Of a DNA stretch of 64,000 nt, positions 55,390-64,000 are shown piece by piece. Origin of the DNA: Oscillospiraceae bacterium Marseille-Q3528 (lineage in GTDB: Bacteria; Bacillota; Clostridia; Lachnospirales; Lachnospiraceae); contig JAGTTR010000001.1 in assembly GCA_018223385.1 (NCBI GenBank), positions 62,001 to 126,000 on the forward strand, read 5' to 3'. The translations under genes and the position numbers were made by a program. Below the pieces are notes generated by a model, which was given only the letters and a program-made list of their open reading frames with translations, searched no databases and was not told the DNA's origin. Numbering within the stretch: position 1 is the first letter of the stretch; each line of letters begins with the position of its first letter.

Positions 55390-55926
55390 TTACCGGCTGC
55401 CCTTCATAATGACATCCCCGACCTTCACTTTGCCCGGCGCCGCTTTTTCCACGGGCCACTCATCCGCGTTGGTGACGATCACCGGCGTCACAGTATCATA
55501 GCCTTCCCGCTTCACTGCCTCCAGATCCACACTTAACAAAAGCTGTCCTTTTTTCACCCGGTCGCCGGATGCCACCTGGGACTGAAAATGCTTTCCTTTC
55601 AGCTGCACGGTGTCCAGCCCCACATGGAGCAGCAGCTCCGCGCCATTATCGCACAGAAAGGTGATGGCGTGGCAGGTGTCAAACAGGGTGTCCACCGTGC
55701 CATCCGCCGGGGCATACACTTCCCCTTTGGTGGGACGGATGGCCACGCCGTCTCCCAGAATGCCCTGGGCAAAGGCTTCGTCGGGAACATCTTTCAGCTC
55801 GATCAGTTCCCCTTCCATAGGGCTGCCAATTTCATTTTTCGAGCCTGCACTTTTTCCTGCCACGGTTGATCCGTTCTGCTGTTGGCTTCTCTTTTCTTTT
55901 CCAAACAATTTTTCCATGAAGTTCAT
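55390..55926 (-). CDS. PTS EIIA component, glucose type
   Basis: A 178-residue protein; start at ATG 55926 with AAGGA five bases ahead. The first 30 residues (MEKLFGKEKRSQQQNG) are a basic, disordered tail. The EIIA(Glc) fold follows: SPMEGELIELKDVPDEAFAQ, GDGVAIRPTKGEVYAPADG, DTLFDTCHAITFL and the active-site His in ELLLHVGLDTVQL. It carries phosphate from HPr to a sugar-specific EIIB/EIIC coded elsewhere. It is a single-gene unit. Confidence 0.88.
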   Translation of the reverse strand: MNFMEKLFGKEKRSQQQNGSTVAGKSAGSKNEIGSPMEGELIELKDVPDEAFAQGILGDGVAIRPTKGEVYAPADGTVDTLFDTCHAITFLCDNGAELLLHVGLDTVQLKGKHFQSQVASGDRVKKGQLLLSVDLEAVKREGYDTVTPVIVTNADEWPVEKAAPGKVKVGDVIMKGSR

Positions 55927-56124
55927 CGGGATCCTTCTTTCTGTTTTTTCCTCTAGTATGAACAAACACACAGAAATCATTCCCCAATGTTCCTTATATA
56001 TCGCTTACCGCTGTGCAACTCTCTGTCGCTCCAGCCAATGCATAACAAATGTCATCCACACATTGCGCCCCTCAAAGCGATTTTTCACTGAATAGCATCC
56101 ACTGTAACACGCAGGCTGTCGGAT

Positions 56125-59100
56125 TTATAATTTCGCAATATCCACCAGTGTCAGATGCTGATGATCGGCATTTTCTAGGCTCTCTACCAGCGCTCTCGCG
56201 GTGTCGATGGCCGTCAGGCAGTGGACGCCGGTCTCGATGGCGCTGCGGCGGATGAGGAATGCATCCTTGCCGTGCTGGCCGCCCCGGGCCGGAGTGTCGA
56301 TGATCAGGTCGATCTCGTGTCCCAGGATCAGATCCATCAGGTTCGGGGATTCCTGGGCGATCTTGCTGGTGCGGATGGCGTGCACGCCTGCGTCTGCCAG
56401 CGCTTTCTGGGTGCCCCGGGTGGCAAAGATCCGGTAGCCCAGTTTTTCAAACCGGCGACCGATGTCCACAGCCATTTCCTTATCCTCGTCGTTGACGGTC
56501 ATAATGATATTTTTGTATTTCGGCAGACGGATGCCCGCGCCGATAAATGCCTTGTACAGCGCTTCCTCGAAGGTTTTCGCAATGCCCAGCACCTCGCCGG
56601 TGGATTTCATCTCCGGCCCCAGGCTGATGTCCGCGCCCTGTAATTTTTCAAAGGAGAACACCGGCATTTTCACGGCAACATAATCTGCCTCCGGCTGCAA
56701 GCCCGGCGTATAGCCCAGATCCTTCAGCTTTTTGCCGATGATGGCCCGGGTCGCCAGTCCCACGATGGGGATGCCGGTCACCTTGCTGATGTAGGGCACC
56801 GTCCGGCTGGAACGGGGGTTCACCTCGATGACGTACACATCGTCCCCACACACGATGAACTGAATGTTGATCATGCCCTTGACGTGCAGCGCTTTGGCCA
56901 GCCGCTCCGTGTAAAGCACCACCGTGTCCTTGGCTTTCTGGCTGATGGAGCGGGCGGGGTACACCGAAATGCTGTCGCCGGAATGGATGCCGGCCCGCTC
57001 GATGTGCTCCATGATGCCCGGGATGACAATGTCCTCCCCGTCGCAAACGGCGTCCACCTCGATCTCCTTGCCCTGGATGTATTTATCCACCAGGATCGGA
57101 TGCTCCTGGGCGATCCGGTTGATGATGCCAATGAATTCGTCGATATCCCGGTCGTTGATGGCGATCTGCATGCCCTGGCCGCCCAGCACGTAGGACGGGC
57201 GCACAAGCACCGGATAGCCAAGCTGTGCTGCTGCCGCCTTGGCTTCCTCCGCCGTAAATACGGTGTGTCCTGCCGGACGTGGGATCTGGCACTGCTCCAG
57301 AATTTCGTCAAACAGCTCCCGGTCCTCTGCCGCATCCACGTCTTCTGCGGCCGTGCCCAGGATCGGCACGCCCATTTCCATCAGCGCTTTTGTCAGCTTG
57401 ATGGCCGTCTGGCCGCCGAACTGTACCACTGCGCCGTCGGGCTGCTCCAGCCGCACGATGGACTCCACATCCTCCGCCGTCAGCGGCTCAAAATACAGCT
57501 TATCCGCGATATCAAAGTCGGTGCTCACCGTTTCCGGGTTATTGTTGACAATGATGGTTTCAAAGCCTTCTTTGGAAAAAGCCCAGGTGCTGTGAACAGA
57601 GCAGAAATCGAACTCGATGCCCTGGCCGATGCGGATGGGGCCGGAGCCCAGCACCAGCACCTTTTTGCGGCCGCTGGTCTTAGCCGCCTCATTTTCTCCG
57701 TCAAAGCAGGAATAATAGTAGGGGGTGGAGGCTGCGAACTCTGCCGCACAAGTATCTACCATTTTATAGGCCGCCACGATGCCGTTTTCCAGACGGAGGG
57801 CTTTCACCTCGTCTTCCGTTTTTCCTGTGAGAGAAGCGATCACCTCATCCGGGAATTCCAGCCGTTTGGCCTCCTTTAAGAGCTCCGGTGTCAGCGGTTC
57901 TGTCTTTAACGCCTGCTCCATTTCCACCAGAATGGCAATTTTATCGATGAACCACAGATCAATCTTCGTGATGTCATGGATTTCTTCATAAGAAATGCCT
58001 TTGCGCAGCGCCTCGGCGATGACCCAGATGCGGCGGTCATCCACCACCGCCAGCTGCCGCAGCAGTTCATCCCGATCCAATCCGGAGAAATCATAGGACA
58101 GCAGGCTGTCCACATGCTGCTCCAGAGAGCGGATGGCTTTCATCAGCGCCCCCTCGAAGTTGGTGCAGATGCTCATGACCTCACCGGTGGCTTTCATCTG
58201 GGTGCTCAGCGTCCGCTTGGCCGACAGGAATTTGTCGAAGGGCAGACGGGGCATTTTTACCACACAATAGTCCAGCATGGGTTCAAAGCTGGCAAAGGTC
58301 TTTTTCGTGATGGCGTTGGGGATCTCATCCAGATGATAGCCCAGGGCGATCTTTGCCGCCACCTTGGCAATGGGGTAGCCGGTGGCCTTACTTGCCAGCG
58401 CAGAAGAACGGCTGACACGGGGATTCACCTCGATGACGCAGTACTCAAAGCTGGTGGGATGCAGGGCAAACTGTACGTTACAGCCGCCGGTGATGTTCAG
58501 CTCGCTGATGATATTCAGCGCCGCGCTTCGCAGCATCTGGTGCTCCTTGTCCCCCAGCGTCTGAGAAGGCGCCGTCACGATGCTGTCACCGGTATGTACG
58601 CCCACCGGATCCAGATTTTCCATATTACAAACGGTAATGCATGTGCCGTTGGCGTCCCGCATCACCTCATACTCGATTTCCTTCCAGCCAGCAATGCAGC
58701 GCTCCACCAGGACCTGGCCCACACGGCTCAGCCGCAGGCCGTTGGCGAGAATCTCTTCCAGCTCCACCGGGTTGTTGGCGATACCGCCGCCGCTGCCGCC
58801 CAGCGTATAGGCCGGACGCAGCACCACCGGGTAACCGATCTTTGCCGCAAAGGCAGCGCCCTCTTCCACCGTATACACGATCTGGGACGGGGCACAGGGC
58901 TCTCCGATCTTTTCCATGGTTTCCTTGAAAAGCTCCCGGTCCTCCGCCTTGCGGATCGTCTCCGGCGTGGTGCCGATGAGGGAAACGCCGTGGGCCTCCA
59001 GAAATCCCGACTCTGCCAGCTCCATGGCCAGGTTCAGCGCCGCCTGGCCGCCCAGGGTGGGAAGCACGCTGTCCGGTTTTTCCTTTAAAATGATCTCTTC

Positions 59101-59322
59101 TAACACCTTCACCGTCAGCGGCTCGATGTAAACCATATCTGCAATGTCTTTGTCTGTCATGATGGTGGCCGGGTTGGAATTCACCAGCACCACACAAATG
59201 CCCTCTTCCTTCAGGGAACGGCAGGCCTGGGTGCCCGCGTAGTCAAACTCCGCCGCCTGGCCGATGATGATCGGGCCTGATCCAATGACAAGTACCTTTT
59301 TGATGTTTTTATTTTTCGGCAT
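56125..59322 (-). CDS. carB: Carbamoyl-phosphate synthase large subunit
   Basis: A 1065-residue synthase with two homologous ATP-grasp halves. The first half starts [20 protein letters not shown], with [15 protein letters not shown] and [20 protein letters not shown]; the second starts [20 protein letters not shown] with [20 protein letters not shown]. An allosteric MGS domain ends it ([20 protein letters not shown] ... [20 protein letters not shown]). It makes carbamoyl phosphate for pyrimidines and arginine. Its start overlaps carA's end. Confidence 0.98.
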   Translation of the reverse strand: MPKNKNIKKVLVIGSGPIIIGQAAEFDYAGTQACRSLKEEGICVVLVNSNPATIMTDKDIADMVYIEPLTVKVLEEIILKEKPDSVLPTLGGQAALNLAMELAESGFLEAHGVSLIGTTPETIRKAEDRELFKETMEKIGEPCAPSQIVYTVEEGAAFAAKIGYPVVLRPAYTLGGSGGGIANNPVELEEILANGLRLSRVGQVLVERCIAGWKEIEYEVMRDANGTCITVCNMENLDPVGVHTGDSIVTAPSQTLGDKEHQMLRSAALNIISELNITGGCNVQFALHPTSFEYCVIEVNPRVSRSSALASKATGYPIAKVAAKIALGYHLDEIPNAITKKTFASFEPMLDYCVVKMPRLPFDKFLSAKRTLSTQMKATGEVMSICTNFEGALMKAIRSLEQHVDSLLSYDFSGLDRDELLRQLAVVDDRRIWVIAEALRKGISYEEIHDITKIDLWFIDKIAILVEMEQALKTEPLTPELLKEAKRLEFPDEVIASLTGKTEDEVKALRLENGIVAAYKMVDTCAAEFAASTPYYYSCFDGENEAAKTSGRKKVLVLGSGPIRIGQGIEFDFCSVHSTWAFSKEGFETIIVNNNPETVSTDFDIADKLYFEPLTAEDVESIVRLEQPDGAVVQFGGQTAIKLTKALMEMGVPILGTAAEDVDAAEDRELFDEILEQCQIPRPAGHTVFTAEEAKAAAAQLGYPVLVRPSYVLGGQGMQIAINDRDIDEFIGIINRIAQEHPILVDKYIQGKEIEVDAVCDGEDIVIPGIMEHIERAGIHSGDSISVYPARSISQKAKDTVVLYTERLAKALHVKGMINIQFIVCGDDVYVIEVNPRSSRTVPYISKVTGIPIVGLATRAIIGKKLKDLGYTPGLQPEADYVAVKMPVFSFEKLQGADISLGPEMKSTGEVLGIAKTFEEALYKAFIGAGIRLPKYKNIIMTVNDEDKEMAVDIGRRFEKLGYRIFATRGTQKALADAGVHAIRTSKIAQESPNLMDLILGHEIDLIIDTPARGGQHGKDAFLIRRSAIETGVHCLTAIDTARALVESLENADHQHLTLVDIAKL

Positions 59323-60394
59323 CTGCGCATCCTCCCATCATTTTCATAAACTCCTCAAACAAATACCCGGAATCGTGGGGGCCCGGGCTGGCCTCCGGAT
59401 GATACTGCACGGTCATGATGTTCTTCTTATGATAACGAAGCCCCTCGGTGGTACCGTCGTTGACGTTCACAAACCCGATCTGTGCCACCTCCGGATCCAC
59501 CGTGTCCATATCCACCACGTAGCCGTGGTTCTGGGAGGAAATGTACACCTTGCCGGTTTTCAGATCCTTCACCGGATGGTTGCCGCCCCGGTGACCGTAC
59601 TTCATCTTATGGGTGTCCGCCCCGGTGGCCAGCGCCATGAGCTGATGGCCGAGACAGATGGCAAAAATCGGCACCTCCGATGTGTACAGCTTCTGGATTT
59701 CCGCAATGATGGACGTACACTCCTTCGGGTCTCCCGGGCCGTTGGAAAGCATGATGCCGTCGGGCGCATCCGCCAGAATCTCCTCCGCCGTCGTCAGCGC
59801 CGGGTAAACCGTCACCTGACAGCCCAGCTTGTTCAGGCTTTTCACAATATTTTTCTTCGTTCCAAAATCCATCAGCGCCACGTGGAAACCATCCCCCGGC
59901 ACCGTGTATTTCTGCTGGCAGGTCACCTTCTCCACCACCTTTCCCGTGGTGTAGGCTTTCAGCTTCGGCAGCACCTGGGCAAGGTCAAAATCCGCATTGG
60001 TGGTGATCATGCCGTTCATGGTGCCCTTTTCCCGCAGGAGCTTCGTCAGCGCCCGGGTGTCGATGCCGCAGATGCCCGGAATATCGTATTCCTTCAGGAA
60101 ATCCTGAATGCTCTCCTCGCTGCGGAAGTTGCTGGGCATTCTGGAAAGCTCCCGGACAATGTACCCGTCCGGCCACGGTCTTTCGGACTCCATATCCTCC
60201 CGGCAAATCCCGTAGTTTCCGATCAGAGGATACGTCATCACCACTGCCTGTCCCGCATAGGAGGGATCCGTCAGTACCTCCAGATATCCGGTCATGGACG
60301 TGTTAAACACGATCTCGCTGATGACCTCCCGCGTGGAACCAATACTCGTTCCTTCAAAGACTGTCCCGTCTTCCAGAATAAGAAAAGCTTTCAT
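59309..60394 (-). CDS. carA: Carbamoyl-phosphate synthase small subunit
   Basis: A 361-residue glutaminase subunit; start at ATG 60394 with AGGTGG five bases upstream. Residues 1-150 form the interface domain ([17 protein letters not shown] ... [20 protein letters not shown]). The class I glutaminase follows with [18 protein letters not shown] (nucleophile Cys) and [12 protein letters not shown] (His, Glu). It hydrolyses glutamine and channels ammonia to CarB. Expression starts at the promoter near 60642, with repeat family 1 inside its leader. Confidence 0.97.
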   Translation of the reverse strand: MKAFLILEDGTVFEGTSIGSTREVISEIVFNTSMTGYLEVLTDPSYAGQAVVMTYPLIGNYGICREDMESERPWPDGYIVRELSRMPSNFRSEESIQDFLKEYDIPGICGIDTRALTKLLREKGTMNGMITTNADFDLAQVLPKLKAYTTGKVVEKVTCQQKYTVPGDGFHVALMDFGTKKNIVKSLNKLGCQVTVYPALTTAEEILADAPDGIMLSNGPGDPKECTSIIAEIQKLYTSEVPIFAICLGHQLMALATGADTHKMKYGHRGGNHPVKDLKTGKVYISSQNHGYVVDMDTVDPEVAQIGFVNVNDGTTEGLRYHKKNIMTVQYHPEASPGPHDSGYLFEEFMKMMGGCADAEK

Positions 60395-60431
60395 GCAACC
60401 ACCTTTGTCCTTTCGTTGAAATATATACAAT

Positions 60432-60539
60432 TACGATACCTCTGGATTGCTCCGTGCTTTGCACTCCCGCAATCCATCCATCTATTCGCATATCGCGGGA
60501 TAGTCATCCCACCTTTATGCTCATATTATTTGTATCGTA
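60432..60539. repeat. Interspersed structured repeat, family 1, copy 2
   Basis: Bounded by TACGATAC (60432-60439) and the inverted GTATCGTA (60532-60539). It shares GATTGCTCCGTGCT, TGCACTCCCGCAATC and ATTCGCATATCGCG with the copy at 53.8 kb and then differs. It lies in the 5' leader of carA, so its hairpin could affect carAB expression. The ends of the two copies are different, as if each end pairs with itself. Confidence 0.7.
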
Positions 60540-60612
60540 TATAAAAAAAGAGAATAACCATCCTGAAGCGAATTATGCATATGTTTCGCATAAATATTCA
60601 CCTTCATTCAGA

Positions 60613-60642
60613 ATTATACTCTTTTATATACTGATATGTCAA
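60613..60642 (-). promoter_or_regulatory. carAB promoter and leader
   Basis: TTGACA (60642-60637), 18 bases, TATAAT (60618-60613) on the minus strand. The leader of about 210 bases to carA holds a hairpin TTATGC/GCATAA, a run of seven T's (60549-60543) and repeat family 1. The T run after a weak stem may be an attenuator, as pyrimidine genes often have. Confidence 0.6.
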
Positions 60643-60760
60643 TTTAATTTGTATCATTATTCAATTTTCCTGTATTTTATTGCATCATCCTGAAAAGTTC
60701 CTAAATTGCTAAAAGTCTACCACAACTGCGCTTGCTTTGCAAGGACTAATTTTGTCAAAA

Positions 60761-60929
60761 CCAGTTCAGCGGTGATTTTCTTCAGGCGGATTTCGTGCTT
60801 GCACGAAAAGATGCCTGGGAAAGCACCGATTGAGCGCCATCTCATGAGCAAAAAGTAGCTGCGTCAGCAGCGGAAAGCATGACAATGCAATTTTGCGAAT
60901 GGCGCGGCTGAGCTGGCGCGACTGAACTG
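60761..60929. repeat. MITE-like repeat, family 2, copy 1
   Basis: About 169 bases from CCAGTTCAGC to GACTGAACTG (inverted ends). The interior shares GCTTGCACGAAAAG, GAGCGCCATCTCATGAGC, AAAAAG.AGCTGCG, TTTTGCGAATGGCGCGG with the copy at 63277-63441. GCGCCAT and ATGGCGC are inverted within it. It lies behind the histidine kinase gene. Confidence 0.75.
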
Positions 60930-60961
60930 TCACCCCCAAAAACGGCAATGAGCCGGACAGC

Positions 60962-62428
60962 TTATTTGCTGTCCAGCTCAAACCAAAATTCCACGCCATT
61001 ATCCCAGTTTTTCACACCAAAAGGCTGATGCAGCGCATCCATGATGGCCTTTACAATGGAAAGACCGATGCCGCTGCCGCCATACTCCCTGGTTCTGGCC
61101 TTGTCTACCTTATAAAACTTATCCCAGATGCGGTCAATGTCCTCCTCCGGTATCTGTTTTCCGGTGTTGAAAACAGATACCCGCACTTTGGTGTCTTCTT
61201 TTCTCACCTTTACCTCAATGACCTTCTCAAAATCCACATGGTTCAGGGCATTGCTGAAATAGTTGGTAAATACTTCCTCAATATCAAACTCGTCCGCCCA
61301 CACATAGACCGGATCCATCTTGTCCATGCGGACAGTGACCCCCTTCTGCTCCGCCATGAGAACTGATGCGGACAGAATGCTGTCGATCAGGGCAATGATA
61401 TCAAACCGCTCCATAACCACCTTCTGGTCACCGAATTCCAGCTGGTTCAGCGTCAGCAGTTTCTTTACCATCCGGTTCATTTTCCCGGCCTCATCCATAA
61501 TGACCTCGCAGTAAAATTCCCGGCTCTGGGCATCGTCATTGATGCACTCCTGCAGCCCTTCTGCGTAGCCCTGGATGAGAGCGATGGGCGTTTTCAGTTC
61601 ATGGGAAACGTTGGAGAGAAATTCCTTCCGCATCTCGTCTACCTTTGTTTTCTGCTCAATATCTCTCTGCAGCTCATTGTTGGCTGTCTTCAGTTCCGAG
61701 ATGGCCTGCTCCAGCTTCTCCGCCATCTCGTTGATGTTATTGCCGAGAATGCCGATCTCATTCTTTTCTTTTCCCGCATACCGGGTCTCAAAATCCAGCT
61801 CTGACATTTTTCTTGAAATACCTGCCAGCTGCAGGATCGGCTCGGTGATCCGTTTGGAAATAAAGGAAATGATCACAATCCCCACCAGCACCACTGCCAC
61901 ACCGATATAGCCCAGGAACCGGTTGGATACAGCCACACTCTCCCGGATGCTCTCGATGGGGCTTCGCAGGATAAAAATATCGCCGTTGTCCAGGCTGCCC
62001 CACAGCTCCAGATAGTCATTTTTCAGGAAACCGTCCCGCATCCGGCTCAATGTGTATCGATCCGAGGATTCCAGCGTCTCCCGATCCTTGGAACCGGAGC
62101 CGTAAATATTTTCCAGCAAACGGGTGCCCAGAATATTGCTTTCATTCACCGAAGAAATGACGGTGTGATAGCTCTGATCCAGCACGAGAATGGACATATT
62201 TCCCTTCGCCAGCGTATTTTGCAGTGTCACCTGAAAATCGTCCGTGTCCATGATATTCTCATTGCCCGCCGCATTCACCAGATCATAGGCCGACACCAGC
62301 GCCTGTCGTTTTTTCTGCACGTAATATTTTCCAAATAAAATGTTGTTGGCCAGCCAGCAGGAAAAAATCAGCCCAGCCATGAGGGCGATAAACAAAAGCG
62401 CCAGCTGTTTTTTGATGGAATGCTTCAT
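60962..62428 (-). CDS. Sensor histidine kinase
   Basis: A 488-residue membrane kinase. Helix 1 (LALLFIALMAGLIFSCWLA, residues 9-29), an outer sensor region (about 30-165), helix 2 (FLGYIGVAVVLVGIVIISFI, about 170-190), HAMP, DHp with FLSNVSHELKTPIALIQGY (His near 270), and an ATPase part with the N box EVFTNYFSNALNHVDF and YGGSGIGLSIVKAIMDAL. It overlaps the response-regulator gene by ATGA. Signal unknown; such pairs often control cell-envelope or antimicrobial-peptide genes. Confidence 0.93.
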   Translation of the reverse strand: MKHSIKKQLALLFIALMAGLIFSCWLANNILFGKYYVQKKRQALVSAYDLVNAAGNENIMDTDDFQVTLQNTLAKGNMSILVLDQSYHTVISSVNESNILGTRLLENIYGSGSKDRETLESSDRYTLSRMRDGFLKNDYLELWGSLDNGDIFILRSPIESIRESVAVSNRFLGYIGVAVVLVGIVIISFISKRITEPILQLAGISRKMSELDFETRYAGKEKNEIGILGNNINEMAEKLEQAISELKTANNELQRDIEQKTKVDEMRKEFLSNVSHELKTPIALIQGYAEGLQECINDDAQSREFYCEVIMDEAGKMNRMVKKLLTLNQLEFGDQKVVMERFDIIALIDSILSASVLMAEQKGVTVRMDKMDPVYVWADEFDIEEVFTNYFSNALNHVDFEKVIEVKVRKEDTKVRVSVFNTGKQIPEEDIDRIWDKFYKVDKARTREYGGSGIGLSIVKAIMDALHQPFGVKNWDNGVEFWFELDSK

Positions 62429-63105
62429 TCTCCCACCTCAAACTTGTAGCCCATGCCCCAGATCGTCCGGATGTACTCTCCCTTGTCGCCCAGCTTGCTG
62501 CGCAGCTTTTTCACATGGGTATCGATGGTGCGGGCGTCGCCGAAATAGTCGTAGTTCCACACGTTGTTCAGGATTTTTTCCCGGGAAAGGGCGATGCCCT
62601 GATTCTCCATGAAATAGCTGAGCAGCTCAAATTCCTTGTAGCTCAGCTCCACCGGCTTGCCATCCACAGTCACCCGATGAGCCGTCTTGTCCACCTGGAT
62701 ACCACCCGCGCTCATCAGATCTTCCTCTGCCTTGCCGCCGCTGCGCCGCAGGATCGCCTCCACCCGAGCCACCAGGATCTTCGGGCTGAAGGGCTTGGAA
62801 ATGTACTCATCCACGCCCAGGCTGAACCCGTTGAGCTCATCCCGCTCCTCGCCCTTGGCCGTCAGCATAATGATGGGCACCTGGGAATACTCCCGGATCT
62901 CCTTCACCACCTGCCAGCCGTCCATCCGGGGCATCATCACGTCCAGAATGATCAGATCCACATCCTTTTCTTCAAAAAACACGTCCACCGCTTCCACGCC
63001 GTCCCCGGCCTCCAGCACCGTATAGCCCTTTTTCACAAGGAAATCCTTCACCAGCTTGCGCATACGGCTCTCATCATCCACAACAAGAATCTTACACGTA
63101 TCCAT
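62425..63105 (-). CDS. Response regulator, OmpR/PhoB family
   Basis: A 226-residue regulator. The receiver has KILVVDDESRMRKLVKDFL, the phosphorylated Asp in DLIILDVMMPRMDGW and Lys in YISKPFSPKILVARVEA. A winged-helix domain follows from about 130 (LSYKEFELLSYFMENQGIAL, DARTIDTHVKKLRSKLGD, IWGMGYKFEV). It leads a two-gene operon with the kinase. A family 2 repeat stands upstream and another downstream of the operon. Confidence 0.95.
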   Translation of the reverse strand: MDTCKILVVDDESRMRKLVKDFLVKKGYTVLEAGDGVEAVDVFFEEKDVDLIILDVMMPRMDGWQVVKEIREYSQVPIIMLTAKGEERDELNGFSLGVDEYISKPFSPKILVARVEAILRRSGGKAEEDLMSAGGIQVDKTAHRVTVDGKPVELSYKEFELLSYFMENQGIALSREKILNNVWNYDYFGDARTIDTHVKKLRSKLGDKGEYIRTIWGMGYKFEVGE

Positions 63106-63276
63106 CTATCGTTCCTCCCTGTTCTTTTCTGCATGTACCATCACAATTCACACTTTCCGTGCCTGATGCAGCTTTGCAGCTATCATGATTCCATTCAACT
63201 CTCGTCATATGCTTTTATATTAACATAATTTCGTTTCTGTGAGACCACTATACCAGATAAATATGTTAAAATTGTG

Positions 63277-63441
63277 TTTTCCAGTTCAATTATGCATGTG
63301 AGAGACGGATTTCGGGCTTGCACGAAAAGCCGGCTCACTGCATGCATAAGTTGAGCGCCATCTCATGAGCAAAAAGCAGCTGCGATAGCAGCGAAAAGCA
63401 CGGCAGTGCGGTTTTGCGAATGGCGCGGTTGAACTGGAAAA
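63277..63441. repeat. MITE-like repeat, family 2, copy 2
   Basis: 165 bases with perfect 13-base terminal inverted repeats, TTTTCCAGTTCAA (63277-63289) and TTGAACTGGAAAA (63429-63441). Interior shared with the copy at 60.8 kb in the same orientation. It contains no frame. It occupies most of the 400-base gap between the response regulator and the sugar kinase; I see no other gene there. Confidence 0.8.
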
Positions 63442-63508
63442 TAATTGACAAACAAGAAAGCTTTGTTTATGCTTAGGTTAAGTTTTTTTAATGAGAGGGA
63501 TACCAAAG

Positions 63509-64000
63509 ATGGCAGGTTTGGACGTTATATGCATAGGCGCGATCAATTATGATTATATGTTTCACTGCAGTGAGGAAGACCTGATTCAGAAAGACAGCAA
63601 TGCAGGCAGCGAGCATTTGAGCAATCCGATCAGTGATGTGGAGAACGACATCACGGAGCTGGTCATGAAAAATAAACAGTATACCACACAGATCGGTGGC
63701 TCTGCTTTTATCACCCTGAAGGTGGCAAAGCACATTTTTCCGGATTTCCGGGCAGCTTATGTGGGGGTCTGCGGGACACCCACCCAATTTGATCTGCAGT
63801 ATGGTAAGACAAATCAGCTGACGGAGGAGCTGGCACATCTGGATGACCGCCAGTGGCTGTTTACCACAGAGGATCGGTTCGACGATCCATACGACAAGGC
63901 CATTGCCAAATCCATTGTCCGGCTGTACAACCATACCCGCAACTGTATCAAGATTGCGCCCTGTGCCAACAACACCCTGCTGGACCGGATCCATGAACAG
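63509..64000 (+). CDS. PfkB-family sugar kinase, N-terminal 164 codons
   Basis: A plus-strand gene cut by the window edge. ATG at 63509 follows GAGAGGG at nine bases; an in-frame ATG at 63491 has no site. LDVICIGAINYDYMFHCSEE is the PfkB/ribokinase entry strand, and TQIGGSAFITLKVAKHIF carries the GG motif of the substrate pocket, with AAYVGVCG following. It should phosphorylate a sugar or nucleoside. The catalytic GxGD end is outside the window. Confidence 0.75.
   Translation, partial: MAGLDVICIGAINYDYMFHCSEEDLIQKDSNAGSEHLSNPISDVENDITELVMKNKQYTTQIGGSAFITLKVAKHIFPDFRAAYVGVCGTPTQFDLQYGKTNQLTEELAHLDDRQWLFTTEDRFDDPYDKAIAKSIVRLYNHTRNCIKIAPCANNTLLDRIHEQ

Overview
The window is a piece of a Gram-positive, anaerobe-type chromosome, most likely Lachnospiraceae (gut Clostridia). 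This rests on the order of the housekeeping genes (murE, priA, def, fmt, a YugP-type peptidase, rsmB, rlmN, stp, prkC, rsgA, rpe, thiN), a MurE with the DNPR signature of meso-DAP ligases, and AGGAGG-type ribosome sites almost everywhere. The species cannot be fixed from sequence alone. The left 37.4-37.7 kb is visibly richer in A+T and is a siphovirus-type prophage. The right 26 kb is ordinary, G+C-richer chromosome.

Prophage layout, read along the minus strand from right to left. (i) 37.4-34.4 kb: a self-contained operon of unfamiliar small proteins (proline/glutamine-rich, glycine-rich with one membrane helix, jelly-roll-like, tyrosine-rich), closed by its own terminator. (ii) 34.3-28 kb: control genes. 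These are two ribbon-helix-helix repressors, each facing a small RNA-like transcription unit, tandem Rha and ORF6N antirepressors, an HEXXH peptidase, and a Cro-like protein inside an operator array. (iii) 28-25.5 kb: a Bro-type antirepressor, a MazG-like hydrolase, tRNA-Gln, tRNA-Tyr and tRNA-Ile(UAU), and tRNA-like debris. (iv) 25.4-17 kb: packaging and head genes (terminase, sigma-like regulator, portal, scaffold, decoration, capsid). (v) 17-3.6 kb: connectors, holin, tail tube, frameshifted tail chaperones, endolysin, tape measure, tail tip and an S74-type fibre. (vi) 3.6-0 kb: a membrane moron, two repressors, an SOS-type promoter, a Cro-like gene and the start of another antirepressor running off the left edge. 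No integrase and no replication gene is visible, so the left end of the element is outside the window, or the element is mosaic or tandem.

The late operon carries at least five strong intrinsic terminators with no room for promoters behind most of them, so it should need antitermination or leaky read-through. Two programmed frameshifts are predicted in the tail region: a U UUU UUA heptamer for the G/GT chaperones, and a slippery GGGGG plus hairpin at the end of the tail-tube gene.

Chromosome: a MATE transporter and a lipoprotein border the prophage. Next comes a long minus-strand block that couples peptidoglycan precursor synthesis, translation start and ribosome/rRNA maturation with the PrkC/Stp cell-wall kinase-phosphatase pair. 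Then follow carbamate kinase, a PTS EIIA, carAB, an OmpR-type two-component system and the start of a PfkB-type sugar kinase. Two families of interspersed structured repeats sit between these genes. One family has two copies in the same orientation flanking the two-component operon.
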